Below are positions 18,906 through 28,119 of a stretch of 64,000 nucleotides of DNA, piece by piece. Positions within the stretch are counted from its first letter, which is position 1; every line of letters starts with the position of its first letter. Where the stretch lies: contig NZ_JACYVI010000001.1 in assembly GCF_014842265.1 (NCBI RefSeq), forward strand, positions 372,001-436,000, given 5' to 3'. Source of the DNA: Pseudomonas sp. CFBP 13711 (lineage in GTDB: Bacteria > Pseudomonadota > Gammaproteobacteria > Pseudomonadales > Pseudomonadaceae). A model generated the notes under the pieces. That model searched no databases and had not been told where the DNA came from. It worked only from the letters and a program-made list of their open reading frames with translations. Both the position numbers and the translations under genes were made by a program.

Positions 18906-19577
18906 ATGCGCCGTGTTTTTATTTCGTTGTTGCTGGTTGTAACCGCTCTGTATGGCACCTTCGCCCATGCGGCCAGCCTGACCGCCGAGTTCGTCGACGG
19001 CCAGGGCAAGCCGCTTCCCGACGCGGTGCTCACCTTGCGCGGTGCAACTACGCCCCCTGCCGGGTCGCTGAAAGCCGACATGGACCAGCGCGATGTGCAA
19101 TTTGCCCCCCATGTGCTGGCGGTGCGCACCGGTACCCAAATCAGTTTTCCCAACAGCGATCAGATCCGCCATCAGGTGTATTCGTTCTCGACGCCCAAGC
19201 GTTTCGAACTGCGGTTGTATGGCGGCACGCCGTCGGCCCCCGTGCTGTTCGACAAGCCGGGCGTGGTGGTGCTCGGCTGCAACGTGCACGACAACATGCT
19301 CGGTTACGTATACGTCAGCGACGATGGCTGGTTCGGCGTGAGCAATGACAAAGGTGCGCTGACCCTGGATCAAGTGCCCGCCGGTCACTACACCGTCACC
19401 CTCTGGCACCCGCAGGCCCCCGACATGCTGCCGGTGTCCGGCGGCGAGATCGACATTCCGGCCGGCGGCCTCAAGCAGCGGTTCAGCATCGCCGTACAGC
19501 CCAACGCCGAGAACACCCCCGCCGCGCCGCCGTCCAGCGCGTTTGGCGACGCCTTTCATAAAGCGGCCCACGAATGA
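18906..19577 (+). CDS. Secreted cupredoxin-like protein (annotated in relatives as methylamine utilisation protein)
   Basis: Periplasmic protein of 223 residues with a signal peptide (1-22, cleavage after AHA). A cupredoxin-like region spans about 25-150: His in DQIRHQVYSF and the late loop GCNVHDNMLGY supply a His/Cys/His/Met set like that of blue-copper sites. A carboxypeptidase-type beta domain with LTLDQVPAGHYTVTLWHP follows. No methylamine dehydrogenase genes are near, so the common name is unlikely to reflect its job. ATG 18906 starts the signal peptide; the open frame begins at 18876. Its stop overlaps the next start (ATGA). Copper binding is inferred from residue pattern only. Confidence 0.78.
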   Translation: MRRVFISLLLVVTALYGTFAHAASLTAEFVDGQGKPLPDAVLTLRGATTPPAGSLKADMDQRDVQFAPHVLAVRTGTQISFPNSDQIRHQVYSFSTPKRFELRLYGGTPSAPVLFDKPGVVVLGCNVHDNMLGYVYVSDDGWFGVSNDKGALTLDQVPAGHYTVTLWHPQAPDMLPVSGGEIDIPAGGLKQRFSIAVQPNAENTPAAPPSSAFGDAFHKAAHE

Positions 19578-21919
19578 AGGTGCGCATCAGCTTTCAGGCG
19601 CGAATTGCCGGCGTGTTGATCATGCTGCTGCTGATCGTGGTCTTCGCCGTGTTTATTGCGGTGAAAGCCGCTACCCAGGACGCTGTGCGCAAACAGGCCC
19701 AGGCGCAGCTCGAAGTCGGCACCCGGGTGTTTGAAGGCTTGCTGGAAATGCGCGGCAAGCGGCTGCGCGACGCCGTGCAGTTGTTGTCCACCGACTTCGG
19801 TTTCCGTGACGCCGTGGCATCCGCGGACTCGGCAACCATTCGTTCGGTGCTGCTCAACCACGGCGCCCGAATCAACGCCAATGACATGTTCCTGCTGGGC
19901 ATGGACGGCACGGTGATGGCCAGCACCGTCGCGCAGATCCCAGAAGGTTCGCCGTTCCCGTACATCCAGGCGTTGCGTGACCTCAAGGGCAAGAATCAAT
20001 CGATGCTGATCGTGCCGTTGCAGGGGCAGCCGCACTTGCTGGTTGAAAGCACCGTGCTCGCACCGCTGCCGATTGCCCGCGTGGTGATGGGTTTCAGCAT
20101 GGACGGTGACTTGGCGCAAGAATTGCGCTCGTTGAGTGGTTTGCAGGTGTCTTTTCTGTCGCTCGTGCAAAAGCAGCCGGGTCAGATGATCAGTACCCAG
20201 CCGGAGACGCTGTTTGACAGCCTGCGCAGCGTGATGATGAATCCGCCCAGCAACGAGATGCAGATGACCGAGCACCACAGCCAGAGTTTTCTGAGCAAAA
20301 CCCTGCGGCTGGGCAGCAACAGCGACAGCGAGGTCGTGGCCCTGCTGCAGAGCCCGCTGGATCAAGCCATGCAGGCATTCGCGCCGCTGGATAAGACGCT
20401 GTTCTGGATCACTGTCGTGGCGTTGGCGTGTTCGCTGGTCGGCGCGTTGTTACTGGCGCGCAGCCTGTCGCAGCCGGTGAGTGCCCTGGCTCAGGCCGCC
20501 CGGCGTATTGGCGAAGGTGATTACGCAACGCCCGTGGTGCTGGATCGCGGGGACGAACTGGGCCTGCTCGCCAGCGCCATCAATTCGATGCAGAGCGGGA
20601 TCGCCGAGCGTGAGCTGCAGCTGGCGCACAATGCCCTGCATGATCCACTGACCGGGCTGCCCAACCGCGCGTTGGTGATGGAGCGCCTCGGCAGCGCGGT
20701 CGTTGCACAGCGACCGGTGGCGCTGCTTTATCTGGGCATCGATAACTTCCGCGCGATCAGCACCAACGTCGGTCTGGAGGGGGTTGAGCAACTGCTGCGG
20801 ATCATCAGCGGACAACTGCAAGAGCCGCTGCGTCCCGGCGATACGGTGGCGCGGCTCTCCGACAACGAATTTCTACTGCTGGTGCAAAACGCCGAGACCG
20901 ACAGCGCCGTCGCGGTGGCTGACCGGCTGCAGCGTTTACTGGTCAAGCCCCAGCGCATCGGCGAGCAGGACATCGCGATGGATGCCTGCATCGGCATCGC
21001 GGCCTATCCGGCCAATGGCGATTCGGCGACCGAGCTGCTCAGGCGTGCGTCCATTGCGCGGCAGGACGCGGCGCAGTTGCCGGGGCGTCTGCAAGTCTAT
21101 GTGGACGGTCGCGATGTGGCTCACCTGCGGCAGATCAGTCTGATCCGCGACTTGCGCCAGGCCGCCCGCAACGGCGAACTTTCACTGCATTACCAGCCGA
21201 AACTGGATATTCGCAACGGCCGGGTTACTCAGGCCGAGGCCTTGCTGCGCTGGCAGCACCCGCAATTCGGCTCGGTATCGCCCGCCGAGTTCATCCTGCT
21301 GGCGGAACGCACCGGCAGCATTCAGATCCTCACCAACTGGGTCATCGAAGATGCGCTGCGCCAGCTCGCCGAGTGGGCGCAGCGCGGTCTCATTCTGCAG
21401 GTCTCGGTGAACATCTCGGCGGACGACCTGCTGGGCAACGATCTGGCTGACCGCGTTGCTGCGCTGCTCAAGCTCTACCGCGTGCCGGCTGAACAGTTGA
21501 TTTTCGAGATCACCGAAAGCGCGATCATGCGCGAGCCCGAGCAGTCGTTGAAAGTGCTCAATCGCCTGCGTGATTTCGGCATCAGTCTGTCAGTGGATGA
21601 TTTCGGCACCGGTTACTCCTCGCTGGCCCACCTCAAGCGGCTGCCGGTGCAGGAATTGAAGATCGATCAGTCCTTCGTGCGCGACCTGGATGAAACCAGT
21701 GAAGACGCCGTGATCGTTCGCTCGACCATCGAGATGAGCCATAACTTGGGCCTGAAGGTGGTCGCCGAAGGCGTCGAATACGAACATAGCCTGCGTCTGC
21801 TGGAGCGCTGGCACTGCGACACCGCACAGGGCTATCTGATCAGTCGGCCGCTGAGTGCGGTCGCATTCGAAGCCTGGATCGCGCAGGCCCAGCTCCCACC
21901 CCGCATGACGATGCATTGA
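19574..21919 (+). CDS. Membrane c-di-GMP protein: Cache-HAMP-GGDEF(degenerate)-EAL
   Basis: 781 residues with membrane helices near 10-32 and 277-297 enclosing a large periplasmic sensor of the double-Cache type (about 35-270), a HAMP segment (about 298-350), a GGDEF domain (about 355-510) and an EAL domain (about 525-775). The GGDEF motif reads SDNEF (near 429), so cyclase activity is unlikely. The EAL domain keeps AEALLRW (near 554), EITESAI, DDFGTGYSS (near 675) and KIDQSF, so phosphodiesterase activity is plausible. It overlaps genes on both sides by 1-4 nt, so its sensor probably reads something handled by the periplasmic cupredoxin or globin partners. Confidence 0.9.
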   Translation: MKVRISFQARIAGVLIMLLLIVVFAVFIAVKAATQDAVRKQAQAQLEVGTRVFEGLLEMRGKRLRDAVQLLSTDFGFRDAVASADSATIRSVLLNHGARINANDMFLLGMDGTVMASTVAQIPEGSPFPYIQALRDLKGKNQSMLIVPLQGQPHLLVESTVLAPLPIARVVMGFSMDGDLAQELRSLSGLQVSFLSLVQKQPGQMISTQPETLFDSLRSVMMNPPSNEMQMTEHHSQSFLSKTLRLGSNSDSEVVALLQSPLDQAMQAFAPLDKTLFWITVVALACSLVGALLLARSLSQPVSALAQAARRIGEGDYATPVVLDRGDELGLLASAINSMQSGIAERELQLAHNALHDPLTGLPNRALVMERLGSAVVAQRPVALLYLGIDNFRAISTNVGLEGVEQLLRIISGQLQEPLRPGDTVARLSDNEFLLLVQNAETDSAVAVADRLQRLLVKPQRIGEQDIAMDACIGIAAYPANGDSATELLRRASIARQDAAQLPGRLQVYVDGRDVAHLRQISLIRDLRQAARNGELSLHYQPKLDIRNGRVTQAEALLRWQHPQFGSVSPAEFILLAERTGSIQILTNWVIEDALRQLAEWAQRGLILQVSVNISADDLLGNDLADRVAALLKLYRVPAEQLIFEITESAIMREPEQSLKVLNRLRDFGISLSVDDFGTGYSSLAHLKRLPVQELKIDQSFVRDLDETSEDAVIVRSTIEMSHNLGLKVVAEGVEYEHSLRLLERWHCDTAQGYLISRPLSAVAFEAWIAQAQLPPRMTMH

Positions 21920-22824
21920 TGGAACAGAGATTTATGGCACGAAATCTTTCGACGTGTTTGAGCCCCGTGGTACTGGCCAGTGTGGTGGGAGCCTGCGCAG
22001 CGTGGGTTGCGCCAACGGCTGAAGCCGAACAGGGCCGGCTGATCGCGACCGGCGGCGCCAGCAGCATTGAAGGCGGCGCAGGCGGCGGGATCATTCCCTG
22101 GGCCATGCTCGCCGGGTATGACGAGCAGGGCGAGTGGGGCGGCAATGCTTTCGCGACCCACGTCGACTTGCCGGACTACACCCTGGATGTGGTCGGCGCT
22201 GCGGCTTCCTATGGCAATCGCGTCGAGATTTCCTACGCCCATCAACGCTTCGACCTGGGATCACTGGTCAGCAAGCTCAATCTGCCGGAGGACAACCTCA
22301 CTCAGGACATCTTCGGCGTAAAGGTTCGCCTGTTTGGCGACCTGATCTACGATCAGCTGCCGCAGGTCTCGGCAGGGCTGGAATACAAACACCAGAACGA
22401 TTTCCTCATCCCCAGCCTGGTGGGCGCCAAGCGGGATTCGGATGTCGAGGGCTACGTCACGGCGAGCCGTCTGTTCATGGGCGCGGCCTTTGGCTACAAC
22501 GTAGTGGTCAACGCCGGTTTGCGTTACAGCCGCGCCAACGAAACCGGTTTGATGGGCTTTGGCGGCGACCGCCGCGATACCCGCAGCGTACTGAAAGAGG
22601 GCGGCGCAGCCATCCTGTTCAACCCGCACTGGGCGGTGGGCATGGATTACCGCGAGAAGCCCGACAACCTGTCGTTCGCCGGCGAAAGCGACTGGGCAGA
22701 CTTCTTTGTCGGCTGGTTCCCCAACAAGCATGTTTCCGTGGTGCTGGCCTACGCGCATCTCGGTGAAATCGCCACGCTGGACAACCAGAACGGCACCTAC
22801 CTTTCCGTGCAAGGGAGCTTTTGA
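21919..22824 (+). CDS. DUF3034 family secreted protein, probably outer-membrane beta barrel
   Basis: 301 residues of unknown function. A signal peptide (to about residue 38, ending AEA) is followed by alternating hydrophobic/polar strands such as YGNRVEISYAHQRFDL and NVVVNAGLRYSRAN, and the chain ends SVQGSF with a terminal Phe, typical of outer-membrane barrels. ATG 21919 overlaps the previous stop (TGATG) and suggests coupling; ATG 21934 (MARNLS) is a real alternative. Family members occur next to cupredoxin-like and EAL genes, but no role is known to me. Confidence 0.72.
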   Translation: MEQRFMARNLSTCLSPVVLASVVGACAAWVAPTAEAEQGRLIATGGASSIEGGAGGGIIPWAMLAGYDEQGEWGGNAFATHVDLPDYTLDVVGAAASYGNRVEISYAHQRFDLGSLVSKLNLPEDNLTQDIFGVKVRLFGDLIYDQLPQVSAGLEYKHQNDFLIPSLVGAKRDSDVEGYVTASRLFMGAAFGYNVVVNAGLRYSRANETGLMGFGGDRRDTRSVLKEGGAAILFNPHWAVGMDYREKPDNLSFAGESDWADFFVGWFPNKHVSVVLAYAHLGEIATLDNQNGTYLSVQGSF

Positions 22825-23255
22825 TGAAGCGGTCTTTGTGGCTGATCGTCGGGCTCAGTCTGTCGCTGCTGGTGGGGTGCGCCCAACAGCCGCCCAAGGA
22901 CGACAGCCTTTATCAGGACCTGGGCCAGCGCGCCGGCATCCAGAAAATCGTCGAAGGCATGCTCCTGCACATCGCCCAGGATGACCGCATCTATAAATAC
23001 TTCGCCAAGGTCGACATCGTCCGGGTGCGCGACAAGCTGGTGGAGAGATTCTGCGTCGAGGCAGGCGGGCCGTGCACGTACACGGGTGACTCTCTGGAAG
23101 AAGTGCACAAGGGCATGAAACTCAGCCGCAGCGATTTCAATGCGCTGGTCGAGGACCTCATCGATGCGATGAACGAGCAGCACATTCCGGTCACGACGCA
23201 GAACCGGTTCATTGCCCGGCTGGCGCCCCAACGCGGCGAAGTGATCGAGAAATAG
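22824..23255 (+). CDS. Group 1 truncated haemoglobin with lipoprotein signal
   Basis: 143 residues. A lipobox LVGC (16-19) predicts membrane anchoring by Cys19, unusual for a globin. The mature part has group 1 trHb hallmarks: YQDLGQRAGIQKIVEGML at the start, HIAQDDRIYKYF near 43-54, and the proximal His region EEVHKGMKLSRSDFNALVEDL near 91-111. Two Cys (ERFCVEAGGPC) flank the E-F region and could form a disulfide in the periplasm. GGGAG (22813-22817) precedes ATG 22824, which overlaps the previous stop. It is the last gene of the four-gene operon. O2 or NO chemistry in the envelope is inferred. Confidence 0.85.
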   Translation: MKRSLWLIVGLSLSLLVGCAQQPPKDDSLYQDLGQRAGIQKIVEGMLLHIAQDDRIYKYFAKVDIVRVRDKLVERFCVEAGGPCTYTGDSLEEVHKGMKLSRSDFNALVEDLIDAMNEQHIPVTTQNRFIARLAPQRGEVIEK

Positions 23256-23294
23256 CTTCTCGCGCCTCACTCCTGGCGTCCGTTCAGCGCGCAC

Positions 23295-23327
23295 AAAAAA
23301 GGCGGTCACCTCACGGGACCGCCTTTT
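23295..23327. terminator. Bidirectional terminator between the globin operon and gcd
   Basis: AAAAAAGGCGGTC and GACCGCCTTTT form a long stem with a 9-nt loop, with A-run on the left and T-run on the right, so it can stop transcription of both convergent units. Confidence 0.87.
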
Positions 23328-23360
23328 CTGTTTCTGCACGCAGCTAATCAGTGAAACTGA

Positions 23361-25793
23361 TCAATCCGGCAGTTTATAGGCGATGACGTAATCGCCCTGT
23401 TTGGTGCCCAGCGAACCGTGACCGCCTGCAACGACCAGCACATATTGCTTGCCGTCCTTGCCGGTGTAGGTCATCGGCGTGGTCTGGGCGCCTGCTGGCA
23501 GACGACCTTCCCACAGCTGCTTGCCGTTACGAACGTCGTAGGCGCGCAGGTACTGGTCCAGTGTGGCGCTGAGGAACGACACACCGCTGGCGGTGATGAA
23601 CGTGCCGCCCAGGCTTGGAACGCCCATGGTCAGCGGGATCGGAACCGGCGAGCTGTCGCGCACGGTGCCGTTCTTGTGCTTCCAGATGGTCTGGTGGTTG
23701 GTCAGATCGACCGCCGCCACGTAACCCCATGCTGGCGCCTGGCAAGGCAGACCCATCGGCGACAACAGCGCTTCAAGGATCACACCGTACGGCGCGCCTT
23801 TGTTCGGCTGCACGCCTTCGGTTTCGCTCTTGCGACCCGGGCCGCCTTCAACTTCTGCTGCCGGTACCAGCTTGGAACGGAACGCCATGTAGCTCGGGTT
23901 CACGAAAGCAATCTGACGCACGGGATCGACCGAAATGCCGCCCCAGTCGAACACGCCGAAGTTACCCGGATACACCAACGTGCCTTGCAGCGACGGCGGG
24001 GTGAACGGGCCTTCATAACGCAGGGATTTGAAGTCGATCCGGCAGAGCATCTGATCAAACGGCGTCACGCCCCACATGTCGCGCTCTTTCAGCGGCGGCG
24101 GCATGAAGTTCAGGTCGGACTTCGGCTGGGTAGGCGACGTGTGATCGCCGGCAACCGCGCCCTGGGGTACAGGGATTTCGTTGATCGGCACGATGGGCTG
24201 ACCGTTGCTGCGGTCCAGCACATAGATGCTGCCCTGCTTGGTCGAGGCCAGAACAGCAGGCTTCACGCCGTCAGCGGTTTTCATGTCCATGAGCGTTGGC
24301 TGACCGCCGACGTCCATGTCCCACAGATCGTGGTGGGTGAACTGGAAATGCCATTTCACGTGACCGGTGGCGATGTCCAGCGCGACCAGACCGGCGCTGA
24401 ATTTCTCCGACGCCTCGGTGCGGTTGCCGCCCCACTGGTCAGGCATCTGGTTGCCCATCGGCAGGTAGAGCATGCCCAGCTTTTCGTCGACGCTGAACAT
24501 CGACCACATGTTGGGCGAGTTGCGGGTGTAGGTCTTGCCCTCGGCAATCGGCGTGGTGTCGTCCGGATTGCCGCTGTCCCAGTTCCAGACCAGACGGCCG
24601 GTGTGCACGTCGAACGCACGGATCACGCCCGACGGCTCGTCGGTGGACACGTTGTCGGTGACGTGACCGCCAATGACCACCAGGTCTTTGGTCACGGCCG
24701 GTGGCGACGTCGAGTAGTAACCGCCCGGTGCGTAAGTGCCGATGTTGGCGCTCAGGTCGATCGAACCGTGATTGCCGAAGTCTTCACACATTTTGCCGGT
24801 GTCGGCGTTCAGGGCGATCAGACGGGTGTCGGCGGTCGGCAGGAAGATCCGACGCGGGCAGGCATTGGCTGCGCCAGCAACTGCCGGAGCGGCCGGGCTT
24901 TGCGCAGGGGCGGCAGCGTCGGTCGGCGCGGTGGCAGCATAGGCGGCGTCATCGTGATACGACACGCCACGACAGGTCATGTGCGCCCAACCCTTGAAGT
25001 TGGCTGCTTTGCCGCTGCTGATCTTCGGATCGAAGCGCCAGATTTCCTTGCCGGTGTCCGGGTCCAGTGCGATGACCTGGCTGTGCGGCGTGCAGACGTA
25101 GAGCATGCCGTTGACTTTCAGCGGGGTGTTCTCGGCCGTGGTTTCACCCGGATCGTTCGGATCCGGAATGTCGCCCGTGCGATAGGTCCACGCCGGGACC
25201 AGCTTGCTGACGTTGTCCGGGGTGATCTGCGACAGCGGCGAGTAGCGATCGCCGAAGGCCGTGCGACCGTAGGACTGCCAGTCGCCGTCAGGCATGGCCG
25301 GCGCGGCGCTGGTGGTGCCGGCGGTTTCGCGGTCCAGCTGGCCTTTGATTTCACCGGGGTGTGTGAACTGGCTGGCCAGCGCGGCGATGCCCGCGACAAT
25401 CACGGCAGCGCCCAATGCGCGAGTACCGGTATCGCCGACCTGGCCACGCAGGACCGGACGACGGAACCATGGCAGCAGCATCACGATGCCCAGGGCAAAC
25501 CAGAGTGACAGACGCGGCACCAGCTGCCACCAATCCAGGCCGACTTCCCACAGAGCCCACACGGTACTGGCGAACAACACCAGTGCGTACAGGCCGAAGG
25601 CCGCGCTGCGACCCATCATCAGCAGGACGCCGGTGATGGCGAAGCCGATGCCGGCCAGCAGGTAATAAAGCGACCCGCCCAGGGTCAGCAGTTTGATGCC
25701 GCCGACCAGCAAGGCCAGACCCATTATCAGAATCACCAGCCCGAGCAAGCTCGGAAGCAGGCGACCCTTACCGAAAGCACCCTCAGTGCTCAT
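23361..25793 (-). CDS. gcd: PQQ-dependent membrane glucose dehydrogenase
   Basis: Oxidises glucose to gluconolactone in the periplasm and passes electrons to ubiquinone. The 810-residue protein has five N-terminal membrane helices (about 10-145) and a periplasmic eight-bladed PQQ propeller (DGDWQSYGRTAFGDRYSPL, GKEIWRFDP, WVHMT-type W motifs, LDIATGHVKWHFQFTHHDLWDMD). A low-complexity Ala/Pro stretch (DAAAPAQSPAAPAVAGAA, near 300) is an insertion within the propeller and varies between strains. oprB, a glucose porin, lies just upstream on the same strand, the usual pseudomonad pairing. PQQ synthesis genes are outside the window. Confidence 0.95.
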   Translation of the reverse strand: MSTEGAFGKGRLLPSLLGLVILIMGLALLVGGIKLLTLGGSLYYLLAGIGFAITGVLLMMGRSAAFGLYALVLFASTVWALWEVGLDWWQLVPRLSLWFALGIVMLLPWFRRPVLRGQVGDTGTRALGAAVIVAGIAALASQFTHPGEIKGQLDRETAGTTSAAPAMPDGDWQSYGRTAFGDRYSPLSQITPDNVSKLVPAWTYRTGDIPDPNDPGETTAENTPLKVNGMLYVCTPHSQVIALDPDTGKEIWRFDPKISSGKAANFKGWAHMTCRGVSYHDDAAYAATAPTDAAAPAQSPAAPAVAGAANACPRRIFLPTADTRLIALNADTGKMCEDFGNHGSIDLSANIGTYAPGGYYSTSPPAVTKDLVVIGGHVTDNVSTDEPSGVIRAFDVHTGRLVWNWDSGNPDDTTPIAEGKTYTRNSPNMWSMFSVDEKLGMLYLPMGNQMPDQWGGNRTEASEKFSAGLVALDIATGHVKWHFQFTHHDLWDMDVGGQPTLMDMKTADGVKPAVLASTKQGSIYVLDRSNGQPIVPINEIPVPQGAVAGDHTSPTQPKSDLNFMPPPLKERDMWGVTPFDQMLCRIDFKSLRYEGPFTPPSLQGTLVYPGNFGVFDWGGISVDPVRQIAFVNPSYMAFRSKLVPAAEVEGGPGRKSETEGVQPNKGAPYGVILEALLSPMGLPCQAPAWGYVAAVDLTNHQTIWKHKNGTVRDSSPVPIPLTMGVPSLGGTFITASGVSFLSATLDQYLRAYDVRNGKQLWEGRLPAGAQTTPMTYTGKDGKQYVLVVAGGHGSLGTKQGDYVIAYKLPD

Positions 25794-25906
25794 AAGTGTT
25801 GTACTCCGTAACGATGTGGTGGTTAGCGCGTGTTGGCGTGAAGGCGCGGCCGTTTAGCCATGCCTTCAATGCCGATGCCTGGGTGCAGCCGGACGAGTGG
25901 GGCTGA

Positions 25907-27289
25907 TCAGAACGAGGACTGGATTTTCAACCCCGCGACCAGTGCGTCATCGACCTGATTCACGCCGCCCGGATGACGGATGAATTGCAGGTTCGGGCGC
26001 ACGGTCAGCCAGTTGGCGACGTGCACGCCGTAGTAGATTTCGGCGTTGTATTCAGTGTCCTGCACGGGCAGGAAGGCCGGGTCGTTGTAGTCCGAGACGC
26101 CTTCGGCCTGATTGCGCAGGTTGATGTTCTTGCGGTACGCCGGGTTGACGTGGATGCGGCTGATGCCGACGCCGATGTCATCCTCGGGGCGCGCGTCGAA
26201 CGGGCCTTTGTACGTCGCGCCGAGGGCAACGAAGTTGTCGATCATGTTGGTTTTCTTGTCGTGCAGCGTGCCGTTGGCGAACAGGCTCAGGCCGCGGCTG
26301 TTATCGCTGGCCTGGCTGGTGACTTGCTGGCGCAGGGTCAGCCACATGCCGTGTTTGCTGGACGACGAGGCGTAGTCATCGCCGCTCTGGGCGGCGTATC
26401 GACCGTTGCTGTCCTTGTAAACGTCGCTGCTGTCGGCGGTGCTGTAGTAGTAACCGGCGCGGTATTCGCCCGGCAGGCCGTTGACCTTCGGCGACCAGAC
26501 CACTTCGACCGGCAATACCGCGCCCTTCGTGCCGCTGCCGCTGAGTTTGAAGGCGTTATCGTTTTCCAGGTTGGACGGGTTCTGCTCGAACGCACCGACC
26601 TGCACGAACAGTTCGGGGTTCAGCTGGTATTTGACGCGCATCGCCCACTGGCTGATCGGCCAGTTGTACCAGATGCCGCCGCCCCAGTTGCCGACCTGCG
26701 AGCCGCACAGCGCCAGGTTCTGGAAGTCGCACGGGAAGGTGTTGAAGTCTTCGCCTTCATTGAACCGGCCGACTTTTACGCTGAGCGTCTGGTCGAGAAA
26801 TTTCTGCTGGTACCAGAGGTCGGTCAGCCGCGTGACGTTGCCACGGCCCCAGACTTCCTGGGACGACGAAATGGTGCCGGTGCGCGGGTCGCCCACCCGG
26901 TCGTTGCTGATGTTGTCGCCGTTGCGATTGGTCAGGGTCAGCTGAAATTCGGCGTCGTGCCAGCCGAGGATTTTCTGCAGGTCCATGTGCGCGCCGAGGG
27001 CGAACTGGTCGCTGTAACGGGTCGCCTTGTCATGGTTGTAACCGCCGTGCAGGGTGGAGCCCACTTCCACGACTGAATCGAGCTTGAAGTCGTAACCCTG
27101 TTCGGAAAGCTCGCTGCGCTTGCCGCCCCAGTCACCCAGCATCCACGGCGACGTGCTGTCGAACGCCGGCGCGGCATGGGCACAGGTCGCGATCCCCAGC
27201 GCCGCAAGGCTCAGCGCGCTGGCATGACGAAGGGCTCGGGACGATTTGCAGGTCGGGGTGCAGGTCAGGCGTTTCAGATGACTGGGCAT
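25907..27289 (-). CDS. oprB: Carbohydrate-selective porin OprB
   Basis: Outer-membrane porin for glucose and related sugars, 460 residues. It has a long basic leader and signal peptide (ending CAHA, near 40), then the barrel with family features WMLGDWGGKRSELSEQGYD, NGDNISNDRVGDPRTG, the Cys pair in FPCDFQNLALCGSQ, and a C-terminal LKIQSSF ending in Phe. It precedes gcd on the same strand with a 113-bp gap, so the two could share glucose control. The start at ATG 27289 leaves a signal peptide preceded by about 20 basic residues; later Met starts are absent, so this start stands. Confidence 0.93.
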   Translation of the reverse strand: MPSHLKRLTCTPTCKSSRALRHASALSLAALGIATCAHAAPAFDSTSPWMLGDWGGKRSELSEQGYDFKLDSVVEVGSTLHGGYNHDKATRYSDQFALGAHMDLQKILGWHDAEFQLTLTNRNGDNISNDRVGDPRTGTISSSQEVWGRGNVTRLTDLWYQQKFLDQTLSVKVGRFNEGEDFNTFPCDFQNLALCGSQVGNWGGGIWYNWPISQWAMRVKYQLNPELFVQVGAFEQNPSNLENDNAFKLSGSGTKGAVLPVEVVWSPKVNGLPGEYRAGYYYSTADSSDVYKDSNGRYAAQSGDDYASSSSKHGMWLTLRQQVTSQASDNSRGLSLFANGTLHDKKTNMIDNFVALGATYKGPFDARPEDDIGVGISRIHVNPAYRKNINLRNQAEGVSDYNDPAFLPVQDTEYNAEIYYGVHVANWLTVRPNLQFIRHPGGVNQVDDALVAGLKIQSSF

Positions 27290-27860
27290 AGGGCGGGAGG
27301 TCTTTTTGAGTTATTCGAGAGCAAAAGGCGATGCCGCTCGCAACGCTTTGAAGGCGCATTGCAAGGTCTTAACAAATGACGAATTAACCGTTTCAGCGTT
27401 TAGGGCGGCGATGATAGGGCCCTAACGATTTTTTAAAAAGTCGAAATTGCGACATGGATCGTTGCGATTGGCGTAACAGTGGCGGGCAGGCAGGGCAGCG
27501 CTGTCCACTGTTCAACCCGCCTGTTTACGGTGCTGCGGGGAAGGGCGATTTGCCGCTGACCTTTGCAGGCGGCGCATGGATGAGTGTGTAGTCAGGCGTA
27601 TTGAGGTTGTAGGATTCTGCGACATGGCGGCTGGCGCTCTCCCGACTGATAAATGCCATCAAATTGTGGGACCGGCTTTAGCCGGGAAGAGGCCCGTGTG
27701 AGCACCCTCAAATTTGCGGCGTGGCGAATGACGCTTTCCCGGCTGAAGCCGGTCCCACTAAAATCCTGAAAATCACCCAACCCTTCACACCCGCCGGTGC
27801 GTCCGCTAAGGTGCGCAGCTCGCGAAACTGTCCTGTCCCATCAGCGTCCATAGGCCCGCC
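27290..27860. other. 571-bp intergenic region before oprB, with one REPIN
   Basis: Divergent spacer holding the oprB promoter side (27290-27450, rather AT-rich with TTTTTTAAAAAG near 27430) and the VF530 gene promoter side. I see one REPIN (27666-27758) but no coding frame with codon use like its neighbours, and no clear operator. Confidence 0.6.
27666..27758. repeat. REPIN of second family (GTGGGACCGGCTTTAGCCGGGAA)
   Basis: Two arms point outward: GTGGGACCGGCTTTAGCCGG from 27666 and CCGGCTGAAGCCGGTCCCAC ending at 27758, about 45 bp apart. Each arm is itself a hairpin (CCGGCTTTAGCCGG). Confidence 0.85.
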
Positions 27861-28091
27861 ATGACCACACCCAACAACAACCCGCTGCACGGCGTGACGC
27901 TGGAGCAGATCCTCATCGCGCTGGTCGAGCATTACGAGTGGTCGGGGCTGGCTGAGCGGATCGACATTCGCTGCTTCAAGAGCGACCCGAGCATCAAGTC
28001 CAGCCTGACGTTTCTGCGCAAAACACCCTGGGCGCGGGAGAAGGTCGAAGGGTTGTACATCAAGCTGGCGCGCACCAGGCGCCCGAGCTGA
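27861..28091 (+). CDS. VF530-type small DNA-binding-like protein (DUF2132)
   Basis: 76 residues with the family layout: [29 protein letters not shown], then [29 protein letters not shown]. The fold of VF530 from Vibrio fischeri is a small helical domain thought to bind DNA; the role is unknown. Length matches the family. The next gene starts 28 nt downstream on the same strand. Confidence 0.88.
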   Translation: MTTPNNNPLHGVTLEQILIALVEHYEWSGLAERIDIRCFKSDPSIKSSLTFLRKTPWAREKVEGLYIKLARTRRPS

Positions 28092-28119
28092 CTTGCCGCC
28101 TGCCAAGGATTTGATCGAG

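Noticed and set aside
18906..19577. Methylamine utilisation role for the cupredoxin-like gene
   Set aside because: No mau or methylamine dehydrogenase genes are nearby; the common family name is kept only as a label.
23418..25508. 696-codon plus-strand open frame opposite gcd
   Set aside because: Mirror frame of the PQQ dehydrogenase. No motifs; composition is typical of antisense frames.
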